Source: Syntrophorhabdus sp. PtaB.Bin184 (GTDB lineage Bacteria; Desulfobacterota; Syntrophorhabdia; Syntrophorhabdales; Syntrophorhabdaceae). From it: a stretch of 7,201 bases of DNA. Shown one piece after another: positions 1-6,422 of this stretch. Below the pieces are notes generated by a model, which worked only from the letters and a program-made list of their open reading frames with translations, had not been told where the DNA came from and ran no database searches. Positions within the stretch are counted from its first letter, which is position 1. Each line of letters begins with the position of its first letter. A program made the translations under genes and the position numbers. Location: contig MVQQ01000119.1 in the NCBI GenBank assembly GCA_002067555.1, positions 1-7,201 on the forward strand. Reading direction: 5' to 3'.

Positions 1-1
1 G

Positions 2-805
2 AGCCGCAAAAACCACAGCGAGGTGGGAAGCTCCTACATCCACTTCAACTTCACGCCCGACGGCGACAAGACGACGGCATCCCTCATCGGGGACGTCCCC
101 CGCGGGGTCATGCTCAACCAGCCACCCATCTTCCTCGGCGGCCAAGGCGGCCTGGTGGGACCTCTCAGGATGGGGTACGGGAACGTGGTAGCCGCCAATT
201 CGGTGCTGAGGAGCGATTTCCCGGAAGACAACAAGCTCATCGTGGGAAAGACACATTCGGCAAGGACGATCGATGTCCGGCCGGGGACCTATCCGAACCT
301 CCGCCGCATCGTGGGGAACAACATCATATACATCGCCAACCTGGTGGCGCTGGAGCAGTGGTACCGTCACGTGCGCCGCCCCTTCCTGGAGGCGCGCGAG
401 TTCGGGGATCTCATCTTCTCGGGGCTCATGGACACACTTGCCCTGGCAAAGGAGGAACGTCTGAAGAGGCTTCGGATGCTGGCGGCAAAGGCGCAAAGGC
501 CGGAGCACGGGGCGGGAGCGGGGAAGGACGGCAACGGGAGGAACGAATTGTACGAGAGGTTGGGAGAGATGGAAGGGATCTTCATGTCCCCGCCGGAGGA
601 CGACCTCGCGGGACGGTCGCGGGATGATTTTCTCGCCCTCGCCGGGAAGCTTGAGGGCGCCGGCGGCGCTGACTACATAGAGACCATACAGGGATTTGGC
701 GCCGGGACCTCGGCAAAGGGTACGGCATGGCTGCAGGAGATCGTCGACACCCTCTGCGGGAAGGTGCAGGAACTGCTGCCGTCCCTCAACATGTTCGGCA
801 GATGA
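2..805 (+). CDS. GlmU-like UDP-GlcNAc pyrophosphorylase-related protein, C-terminal part (5' end outside window)
   Basis: The reading frame is open from the window's left edge (in-frame codon at base 2), so the N-terminus, including any nucleotidyltransferase domain, is not visible. A GTG at 23 is in frame but lies inside the beta-helix and is not a credible start. Bases 8-220 encode a left-handed beta-helix stretch that lines up with the GlmU acetyltransferase region: KNHSEVGSSYIHFNFTP, then KTTASLIGDVPRGV, then LGGQGGLVGP and GYGNVVAANSV. In GlmU the matching parts are the lysine, NYDG-like and LVAPV segments that bind UDP-GlcNAc and acetyl-CoA. The Asn of FNF is kept, but the usual YDG is replaced by FTPDG. 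Beyond the helix lie about 170 residues of charged, mostly helical sequence not present in classical GlmU. The gene ends 34 nt before glmM, which makes the preceding step of the same pathway. Family placement is good; the exact reaction (uridylyl transfer, acetyl transfer or both) is inferred. Confidence 0.8.
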   Translation, partial: SRKNHSEVGSSYIHFNFTPDGDKTTASLIGDVPRGVMLNQPPIFLGGQGGLVGPLRMGYGNVVAANSVLRSDFPEDNKLIVGKTHSARTIDVRPGTYPNLRRIVGNNIIYIANLVALEQWYRHVRRPFLEAREFGDLIFSGLMDTLALAKEERLKRLRMLAAKAQRPEHGAGAGKDGNGRNELYERLGEMEGIFMSPPEDDLAGRSRDDFLALAGKLEGAGGADYIETIQGFGAGTSAKGTAWLQEIVDTLCGKVQELLPSLNMFGR

Positions 806-828
806 CGCGGAAGAGTTGCAAGGCGAGT

Positions 829-834
829 GAGGGG
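829..834 (+). promoter_or_regulatory. Shine-Dalgarno site of glmM
   Basis: GAGGGG lies five bases upstream of the ATG at 840. The in-frame GTG at 834 overlaps this site, so the ATG at 840 is the better start. Confidence 0.7.
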
Positions 835-839
835 TGATC

Positions 840-2189
840 ATGGGTAAACTTTTTGGTACCGACGGTGTCCGGGGGGAAGCGAACCGGTATCCGATGAACG
901 CGGAGATAGCCTTTGCCATCGGGCAGGCCGTGGTCTATCTCCTGAAGAAGACCCATGATCGGCCCCGGATCGTGATCGGGAAGGACACGCGCATCTCCGG
1001 GTACATGCTCGAGGGCGCCCTGGAATCGGGGATAACCTCCATGGGGGGCAACCCCTATCTCGTCGGCGTCCTGCCGACGCCAGGGATAGCCTTCATAGCG
1101 CAGAGCATGCGCGCCGACGCGGGGATCGTGATCTCCGCCTCCCACAACCCGTACCAGGACAACGGGATAAAGATCTTCAACGGCAGCGGCTTCAAGCTCT
1201 CCGACGAACAGGAGGAGGCCATCGAAGAGCTGATGATGAGCAACACCCTGCACGGTCTCGTCCCGCCCGTCCGGGAGATGGGACAGGCCTTCCGCCTCGA
1301 GGACGCGCACGGCAGGTACATCGTTTTCGTGAAGAACAGCTTTCCCCGCGACCTCTCCATCGAGGGGATGAAGATCGTCCTCGACACCGCCAACGGGGCG
1401 ACGTACAGGGTGGCTCCCGACACCTTCTGGGAACTCGGCGCCGACATCGAGGTTATCCACAATGCCCCGAACGGCATCAACATCAACGACAGGTGCGGCT
1501 CCCAGCATACGGAGGACTTGAGGCAAAGGGTCGTTAAGACCGGCGCAGCGGTCGGGCTTGCCTTCGACGGTGACGGGGACCGCCTCATCGCCGTCGATGA
1601 GAAGGGGCAGGAGATGACGGGAGACCAGATCCTTCTCATCTGCGCGAGGATGCTCAAGGATCAGGGCAAACTGAAGAACGACCTTCTCGTGAGCACCGTG
1701 ATGAGCAACCTGGGTCTCAGGGTCGCCTGCAAAAGATACGGCTTCAGGTACCACGCGTCGAAGGTCGGAGACCGCTACGTCCTCGAGGACATGTTGCGCC
1801 TCGGCGGCGTCGTGGGGGGAGAGGATTCGGGGCATATGATCTTTCTCGACCATCACACCGCGGGCGACGGCATCATCACCGCTCTCCAGCTTCTCGCCGC
1901 CATGGTCAGGACGGGCAAGCCCCTGTCGGAACTGGCGAAGTGGATGGATATCTATCCCCAGAAACTCATCAACGTTGATGTAAAAAGCAAACCCGATATC
2001 GCCACCATACCTCAGGTGATGGCGGTGATAGAGGGGGTCGAAAAGGAGCTTGGCGATGAGGGGCGCGTCCTCGTGCGTTATTCCGGCACCCAGAACATGT
2101 GCAGGGTGATGGTCGAAGGACCGACCTATGCGGTAACGGAAAGGCACTGTGCCGAGATCGCGGAGGTAATCAGGGCCCATCTCGGTTAG
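840..2189 (+). CDS. glmM: Phosphoglucosamine mutase GlmM
   Basis: This is a 449-residue cytoplasmic alpha-D-phosphohexomutase, the usual GlmM length, converting glucosamine-6-phosphate to glucosamine-1-phosphate for UDP-GlcNAc synthesis. The N-terminus MGKLFGTDGVRG is the GlmM signature. The catalytic phosphoserine is Ser101 in SASHNP (99-104). The metal loop is DGDGDR (243-248), the sugar-binding loop GEDSGH (327-332) and the phosphate-binding loop RYSGTQ (413-418) followed by CRVMVEG. The last loop carries Gln where most GlmM proteins have Glu (SGTE). I chose the ATG at 840 because it gives the canonical N-terminus and has GAGGGG upstream; a GTG at 834 would only add two residues. It follows the GlmU-like gene by 34 nt and is probably in the same transcript. 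By family knowledge GlmM must be phosphorylated on the serine to be active. Confidence 0.96.
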   Translation: MGKLFGTDGVRGEANRYPMNAEIAFAIGQAVVYLLKKTHDRPRIVIGKDTRISGYMLEGALESGITSMGGNPYLVGVLPTPGIAFIAQSMRADAGIVISASHNPYQDNGIKIFNGSGFKLSDEQEEAIEELMMSNTLHGLVPPVREMGQAFRLEDAHGRYIVFVKNSFPRDLSIEGMKIVLDTANGATYRVAPDTFWELGADIEVIHNAPNGININDRCGSQHTEDLRQRVVKTGAAVGLAFDGDGDRLIAVDEKGQEMTGDQILLICARMLKDQGKLKNDLLVSTVMSNLGLRVACKRYGFRYHASKVGDRYVLEDMLRLGGVVGGEDSGHMIFLDHHTAGDGIITALQLLAAMVRTGKPLSELAKWMDIYPQKLINVDVKSKPDIATIPQVMAVIEGVEKELGDEGRVLVRYSGTQNMCRVMVEGPTYAVTERHCAEIAEVIRAHLG

Positions 2190-2223
2190 AGAGGCGGGAG
2201 CAAAAAAACCCGCGAGAGAGACA

Positions 2224-3183
2224 TTGGAAGCCCTCACGGGTCCGGCCACGGCACGGAAGATCAGGGAAATGAGCGGTACAGAAGACGCCATCGTGAGCCT
2301 TGTCGGCACGAGAGGCCCGCTGACGGGTTTTGAGATCCAGAAGGAGATGCGAACGGACAGCCTGCTCCTGTGGAGGACGTGCAGGACCTCCGGCAGACTG
2401 GAGGTCCGCTCCCTGGGCACGAGATACATGAGGCTCGACCGCCACGTCGAGGGTTTCGCCCGCCTTTCCCCGTCCATCCTCCGGGAATTTCTCACCTACT
2501 GCGTCGTCGGCCTGCCCGGTGACAGGGTCGCCCTCGATGAGAGGTGTCTCGCGCTGGGCGACCGGATCCGGGAGATAAGCAGGCTCAAGTTCGACCGCGC
2601 CCGCCGTATGGTCCTCGATGTCATGGAGGAATACGAAGACGCCGCGGAGATGGCCGGCAGGATGTGTTTCATCATCGCCGGGGACATCGTGTACAATATG
2701 GCCCATGACGTGCCCCGTCCGGAGCGCAGCACGGGAAAGCTCGTGCGCGGCTCCGATATCGACCTCGTCGTCGTCACCGATGACGACGTTGCGGACGGCC
2801 CCATAGGCAGGCTCGACGAGCTGATATACCGCAGGAAGTACAGGATGCTCATCGATCCTGACGTGAACGAGGAAGTGGACTATAAGATAAAGAGGCTCAT
2901 GCGCGTCAGGGAGCAGGCGGCCTTCGACGACTTCAAGCGCATGGTTGCCGTCAAGATCCTCGACGAGGGGGTGTTCCTCCACGGGAGCGAGGAGATCTTC
3001 CGCACCGTCAAGGAGATCATCCGGGAGAGGGGCCTCGACAAGCGCCTCGCCGAGCTTGAGGCCCGGGCGCACGTGTTCAGGGCCAAAGCCGAGGCGTCCA
3101 TTCTCGACGGCAGCCTTGACGGGGAGAGGATAAAAGAGACTCATCTGTTTTACTCCGCGGAGGAGTTCGAAGAATTTGAGTGA
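2224..3183 (+). CDS. Winged-helix plus nucleotidyltransferase-fold protein of unknown role
   Basis: The protein has 319 residues from the TTG at 2224, or 304 if translation starts at the in-frame ATG at 2269. A purine-rich GAGAGAG at 2214-2220 precedes the TTG, and GGAAG at 2254-2258 precedes the ATG; the choice is open. Residues 20-90 look like a winged helix: a helix with LVGTRGPLTGFEIQ, a helix with LLWRTCR, then a strand-rich wing VRSLGTRYMRLDR. A helical linker (100-145) follows. Residues 148-185 resemble a nucleotidyltransferase core with GD (153-154) and GSDIDLVVV (176-184); Asp178 and Asp180 would be the metal ligands, and Asp219 in EEVDYK is a candidate third acid. The usual GS near the first helix is GD, and about 22 residues separate it from GSDID, longer than in MNT-type enzymes. 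The rest is helical and acidic. There is no membrane segment. It starts 34 nt after glmM and ends 36 nt before the HyuA-like gene. DNA binding and nucleotide transfer are both inferences; substrate unknown. Confidence 0.75.
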   Translation: MEALTGPATARKIREMSGTEDAIVSLVGTRGPLTGFEIQKEMRTDSLLLWRTCRTSGRLEVRSLGTRYMRLDRHVEGFARLSPSILREFLTYCVVGLPGDRVALDERCLALGDRIREISRLKFDRARRMVLDVMEEYEDAAEMAGRMCFIIAGDIVYNMAHDVPRPERSTGKLVRGSDIDLVVVTDDDVADGPIGRLDELIYRRKYRMLIDPDVNEEVDYKIKRLMRVREQAAFDDFKRMVAVKILDEGVFLHGSEEIFRTVKEIIRERGLDKRLAELEARAHVFRAKAEASILDGSLDGERIKETHLFYSAEEFEEFE

Positions 3184-3207
3184 TCCCGGATGACCCGGGA
3201 AAAACAC

Positions 3208-3213
3208 GAGGTG
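3208..3213 (+). promoter_or_regulatory. Shine-Dalgarno site deciding the HyuA-like start
   Basis: GAGGTG stands six bases before the ATG at 3220. The earlier in-frame ATG at 3190 would add ten polar residues ahead of the conserved MLIGIDVGGT and has no comparable site, so 3220 is preferred. Confidence 0.7.
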
Positions 3214-3219
3214 AACAAC

Positions 3220-4896
3220 ATGCTGATCGGCATCGATGTGGGCGGCACATACACGGACGGGGTCCTCTTTTCGGAAGGGGAGGTCCTTTCGAGCGTCAAG
3301 CACCCGACGGACGAGAACGATCTTGAAGGCACCCTTCTGTCCGTGCTGGACGAGCTCCTCGCGCGCGGCGGTACAAAGGACGTTCGCAGGATAGTCCTCT
3401 CCACCACGCTCGTCACCAATCTCCTCGCCACCGGGCGGGGAGAGCGCACGGCGCTTCTCCTTGTTCCCGGCAGCGGGTTGCCCTTCTCGGCCTACAGGAT
3501 AAGTCCCGACACCTATTTCCTGAAAGGGGGCATAGACTTCCGCGGCAGGGAGATAGAGGGTCCCGACGTGAAAGAGGTGGAGCAGGTCATAAGGAAGGTC
3601 CATGATTCCGGTATCGAGAGGGTGGCCGTCGCCGGGAAATTCTCCAACCGGAACGACGCCCATGAAAGGATGGTCGAGGACCGTGTCAGGTCCCTGTACC
3701 CGCACATGGATGTTTGCACGAGCAACGAGATCGCGGGAAGGCTCAATTTCCCGCGCCGCGCCGTAACATGCTATTACACGGCGATGACCATGAGAGAGTG
3801 GAACCGCTTCGCCGACAGCATCGAGGCCGCCATACGGGCACGGGTGCCGGGAAGCGACGTTCATATCCTGAAGGCCGACGGTGGCACCACAACCCTCGAT
3901 GCCAGCCGGAAGCGGCCCTGCGAGACGGTATTCTCCGGACCCGCCGCGAGCACGATGGGTACGATGGCCTTGAGCCGCGAATCCCTCAATGCCGTCTCCG
4001 TGGACATCGGCGGAACGACATCCGACATCAGCCTCATCATCGAGGGGGCGCCCCTTTATGCCTCGAAGGGGGCCCTCATCGGTGGTCACCTCACGCACAT
4101 CAATGCCTTCGCGGTCAGGTCCATACCGCTCGGCGGTGACAGCCGCGTGTACGATGAATCGGGGGAGTTGCGCGTGGGCCCCATGCGCGTGGGCCCCGCC
4201 GCCTGCCTGGGGGGCTCCGAGCCGACGGTGACGGATGCCTTCAACCTCCTGAACGGTCTTTGTCTCGGAGACACCGATGCCTCCAGAGGGAAGCTTGAGG
4301 CCGTCGCCGGGCGTCTCGGCACGTCCCTCGAAGAGCTGTGCCGGAAGGTGGCCGATGAGGTGGTCGACAGGCTGGAACGCAATATCGAGGAGATGTTCGG
4401 CCTCTGGGAGGACGAGCCCGCGTACAAGGTGTGGGAGGTGGTGCACAGGAGGAAGTTCGAGCTCCACCGGGTGATCGGGATAGGCGCGGCGGCCCCCGCC
4501 ATCGTGCCCATGCTGGCGGCGAAGATAGGCGTCGAGCATTTCCTGCACCGCTACTCCCCTGTCGCCAATGCTCTGGGGGCGGCCGTGGCGCGGCCCACCC
4601 TGGCGGTGGAGGTCCACGTCGATACGGGACGGCGGACCTACACGGGGTCGCCGGGAGGGTTGAAGGGCACTGTCGAAAAACGCAACTTCCAGCTCGAAGA
4701 CGCAAGAGAGCTGGCTCTCAATTGCCTCAAGGAGGTGAGCCGCGAAAGGGGGCTTGCCGATTATGCCGGCGAGGCCCACGTCTATCTCGAGGAGCAGTTC
4801 AACGTCATCCGGGGCTTCACGCAGGAAGGCAAGCTTTTCGATGTGGGGATCCAGGTGGCTCCTGGATTCATCCATGAGTACAAGGGGGTGGCATAA
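3220..4896 (+). CDS. Hydantoinase/oxoprolinase (HyuA)-family ATPase, short form
   Basis: The protein has 558 residues from the ATG at 3220. It belongs to the ASKHA (actin/sugar-kinase/hsp70-like) fold used by HyuA and 5-oxoprolinase, which couple ATP hydrolysis to opening of cyclic amides. Phosphate loop 1 is IGIDVGGTYTDG (3-14), with LSTTLVTNLLATG shortly after as in HyuA proteins. Phosphate loop 2 is VDIGGTTSD (261-269). The adenosine-type motif is GIGAAAPAIVP near residue 420. LGGDS (304-308) and RVGPAACLGGSEPTVTDA are family signatures; the GGDS form replaces the GGGS typical of longer HyuA proteins. The usual HyuA subunit is about 650-700 residues, so the C-terminus is short. No HyuB-type partner lies next to it; instead a deacetylase-fold gene begins 1 nt after its stop. 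The substrate cannot be read from the sequence. Family assignment is strong, reaction is inferred only. Confidence 0.9.
   Translation: MLIGIDVGGTYTDGVLFSEGEVLSSVKHPTDENDLEGTLLSVLDELLARGGTKDVRRIVLSTTLVTNLLATGRGERTALLLVPGSGLPFSAYRISPDTYFLKGGIDFRGREIEGPDVKEVEQVIRKVHDSGIERVAVAGKFSNRNDAHERMVEDRVRSLYPHMDVCTSNEIAGRLNFPRRAVTCYYTAMTMREWNRFADSIEAAIRARVPGSDVHILKADGGTTTLDASRKRPCETVFSGPAASTMGTMALSRESLNAVSVDIGGTTSDISLIIEGAPLYASKGALIGGHLTHINAFAVRSIPLGGDSRVYDESGELRVGPMRVGPAACLGGSEPTVTDAFNLLNGLCLGDTDASRGKLEAVAGRLGTSLEELCRKVADEVVDRLERNIEEMFGLWEDEPAYKVWEVVHRRKFELHRVIGIGAAAPAIVPMLAAKIGVEHFLHRYSPVANALGAAVARPTLAVEVHVDTGRRTYTGSPGGLKGTVEKRNFQLEDARELALNCLKEVSRERGLADYAGEAHVYLEEQFNVIRGFTQEGKLFDVGIQVAPGFIHEYKGVA
4169..4198 (+). 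repeat. In-frame tandem duplication of 15 nt
   Basis: The 14-base unit TGCGCGTGGGCCCC occurs at 4169-4182 and again at 4184-4197, giving two tandem 15-nt units that differ at the last base. They encode two RVGP copies in the HyuA-like protein. Both copies fall where the family has conserved VGP/RVGP residues, so this may be convergent codon use, not a recent slip. Confidence 0.75.
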
Positions 4897-4897
4897 C

Positions 4898-6244
4898 ATG
4901 AAGCCCACAGGTGTCATATTCTTCCCCGCCTTCGACTGGGCGATCAGCCCCACCCATCCCGAGAGGGAGGAAAGGCTTCTCTATACCCGGGACCAGCTCT
5001 TCGAGGAAGGGATCATGGACATGCCCGAGGTGCGGGAGTACCATCCCCGCCTTGCCTCGGCAAAGGACGTCTCCCGCGTTCACTTCTGCGTCCCCGACGT
5101 TACGAGCCGCGTGACCGAGGCGCACATGGTATCGGCGGGATGCGCCATGGTGATGGCCGACGCCTTCATGCAGAAGGAGGTGAAGAACGCCTTTGCCATC
5201 ATCCGCCCGCCCGGCCACCATGCCATGACCGTCGTTCACGGCAACCGGGGTTTCTGCGACATCAACAACGAGGCCGTCATGGTGGAGTATTTGCGCCGGA
5301 CATACGGGGTCAAGCGCCTGGCCATCGTCGACACCGACGTCCACCACGGCGACGGCAGCCAGGAGATATTCTGGCACGACCCCGACGTCCTCTTCATATC
5401 CTTTCACCAGGACGGGCGCACACTCTACCCCGGCTCGGGATTCACGAACGAGCTGGGAGGGCCGCTCGCCCACGGCACCACTATCAACATACCCATGGCC
5501 CCGAGGACGACGGACGAAGGCATCCATTACATAATGGACAACCTCGTCCTGCCCATACTGGACGAGTTCAAGCCCGAACTCGTGATCAACTCGGCGGGGC
5601 AGGACAATCATTACAGCGATCCCCTGGCGAACATGAGTTTCACTGCAAAGGGGTATGCCATCCTCAACCAGAAGCTCAGGCCCGACATAGCGGTGCTGGA
5701 AGGGGGATATTCTGTCGAGACGGCCCTGCCCTACATCAACATGGGCATCATCATGGCCATGGCGGGAATCGATTTTTCCAACCTGCGCGAACCGGACTAC
5801 AACCCGTCGCGCTTCAGAGAAACGGCGAAGAACATGGACTATATCCGGTCCCTCGTGGCGCATCAGCTTGCCGCCTTCCGGGAGAGGGAAAAGGTGGTGG
5901 AGACGAACCGGAAGGAAGGCCGTGAGTTCTACGGGAGCTCCCGGGGCATCTTCTACGACACGGAGTATCTCCAGGAGGAGCAGCGTCTCGACCTCAGGAT
6001 GTGCCCGGACTGCTGTGGTTACCGCCGCATCTCGTCATCCTGCGTCCACCACAGCGGGCGCAGTTATTCCGTCTTCTGCGTCTCCCTCCCCGCCGCGTGC
6101 TGCCCCGACTGCGCGGCCCGGGCGCGGCAGGATTACGAGGACATGAAGAAAAAACCCGGCGGTGATTACCTGTACCTCCAGGACAGGATAAACGATGAAT
6201 ACAAGACCTTCGAAACGGGGACCGGGCGGGAAACAACGCTGTAA
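4898..6244 (+). CDS. Histone-deacetylase-superfamily amidohydrolase with cysteine-rich C-terminal tail
   Basis: The 448-residue product belongs to the arginase/deacetylase fold (HDAC, acetoin-utilization AcuC and acetylpolyamine amidohydrolase relatives), zinc enzymes that hydrolyse N-acyl amides. The catalytic set is complete: the His pair in RPPGHHA (103-109), DTDVHHGDG (145-153) with Asp147 and His149 as zinc ligands, Asp236 in SAGQDNHYSDPL as third ligand, and Tyr271 in LEGGYS as the transition-state tyrosine. The core ends near residue 330. A helical linker leads to a tail with CPDCC (369-373), Cys382, His384/385, Cys394 and CCPDC (401-405); the two CPDC knuckles look like a zinc ribbon. 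Prokaryotic relatives are usually about 300-370 residues, so the tail is an addition. The ATG at 4898 comes 1 nt after the HyuA-like stop and has AAGGGGG at 4882-4888, which suggests translational coupling. No signal peptide is visible, so it is cytoplasmic. The in-frame stretch before 4898 overlaps the HyuA gene and is not protein-like. Substrate unknown; a small acylated amine is as likely as a protein lysine. Confidence 0.92.
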   Translation: MKPTGVIFFPAFDWAISPTHPEREERLLYTRDQLFEEGIMDMPEVREYHPRLASAKDVSRVHFCVPDVTSRVTEAHMVSAGCAMVMADAFMQKEVKNAFAIIRPPGHHAMTVVHGNRGFCDINNEAVMVEYLRRTYGVKRLAIVDTDVHHGDGSQEIFWHDPDVLFISFHQDGRTLYPGSGFTNELGGPLAHGTTINIPMAPRTTDEGIHYIMDNLVLPILDEFKPELVINSAGQDNHYSDPLANMSFTAKGYAILNQKLRPDIAVLEGGYSVETALPYINMGIIMAMAGIDFSNLREPDYNPSRFRETAKNMDYIRSLVAHQLAAFREREKVVETNRKEGREFYGSSRGIFYDTEYLQEEQRLDLRMCPDCCGYRRISSSCVHHSGRSYSVFCVSLPAACCPDCAARARQDYEDMKKKPGGDYLYLQDRINDEYKTFETGTGRETTL

Positions 6245-6379
6245 AGACCGTTCCAGGTCCCAGGTTTCAGGTTTCAGGTCAAAGACAAGAAGAAGCAAGA
6301 AATCGCCCCTTCTTCCTGAAACCGCCTTTCCGGTCTTTCCCTGAAACCTGAAACCGTCTTTTTCTCTGGAACTTTTTTT
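6243..6379 (+). terminator. Long composite hairpin with T-tract, probable Rho-independent terminator of the upstream operon
   Basis: Nested arms pair in order. GTTCCAG (6250-6256) pairs with CTGGAAC (6366-6372). GGTTTCAGGTTTCAGG (6263-6278) pairs with its exact reverse complement at 6340-6355. AAAGAC (6281-6286) pairs with GTCTTT (6333-6338), and GAAGAAG (6289-6295) with CTTCTTC (6309-6315). This is about 36 paired bases over 123 nt. Seven Ts (6373-6379) follow the outer arm directly, as in an intrinsic terminator. An alternative pairing also exists, AAAGACCG (6243-6250) with CGGTCTTT (6331-6338). It starts at the stop codon of the deacetylase gene. Confidence 0.6.
6261..6356. repeat. Intergenic repeat built from CAGGTTT / CCTGAAACC units
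   Basis: CAGGTTT occurs twice in tandem (6261-6267, 6269-6275 region) and its complement CCTGAAACC appears at 6315-6323, 6340-6348 and 6347-6355. CCTGAAACCG recurs as a direct repeat at 6315-6324 and 6347-6356, each followed by pyrimidine-rich sequence. The copy at 6315 could compete with the one at 6340-6355 for pairing with the left arm. The look is that of a dispersed intergenic repeat, but one window cannot show dispersal. Confidence 0.7.
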
Positions 6380-6409
6380 CCCTTCCCTTGTCTCATATTG
6401 AAAAATGAT

Positions 6410-6415
6410 AAGGAG
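6410..6415 (+). promoter_or_regulatory. Shine-Dalgarno site of first small exported protein
   Basis: AAGGAG lies seven bases ahead of the ATG at 6423 and so favours that start over the ATG at 6405, which sits upstream of the site. Confidence 0.75.
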
Positions 6416-6422
6416 ACCGAAA

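Noticed and set aside
2194..2213. GCGGG/CCCGC hairpin after glmM as a terminator
   Set aside because: The stem is only five pairs with an A-rich loop and no T-run follows; the next gene starts 10 bases later.
786..2495. A 569-codon open frame on the minus strand opposite glmM
   Set aside because: glmM is certain, and the antisense frame shows no domain and no convincing start. High GC suppresses stop codons on the opposite strand.
4754..4897. Extending the deacetylase gene 48 codons upstream to the ATG at 4754
   Set aside because: This stretch overlaps the HyuA-like gene and is Ser/Arg-rich out-of-frame translation. The ATG at 4898 has a ribosome binding site and gives a normal N-terminus.
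2170..4953. A 927-codon open frame on the minus strand opposite the nucleotidyltransferase and HyuA-like genes
   Set aside because: Its translation has no recognisable motif and is rich in His, Gly, Arg and Val as expected for the complement of GC-rich coding sequence. The + strand genes here have strong family signatures, so this is a shadow.
4868..5863. A 331-codon minus-strand frame opposite the deacetylase gene
   Set aside because: It mirrors a gene with complete catalytic motifs, and its translation is typical antisense composition.
6261..6356. CRISPR-like or riboswitch array in the intergenic repeat
   Set aside because: The units are 7-10 bases, nearly contiguous and in both orientations, with no spacers of constant length. 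No conserved riboswitch motif is seen.
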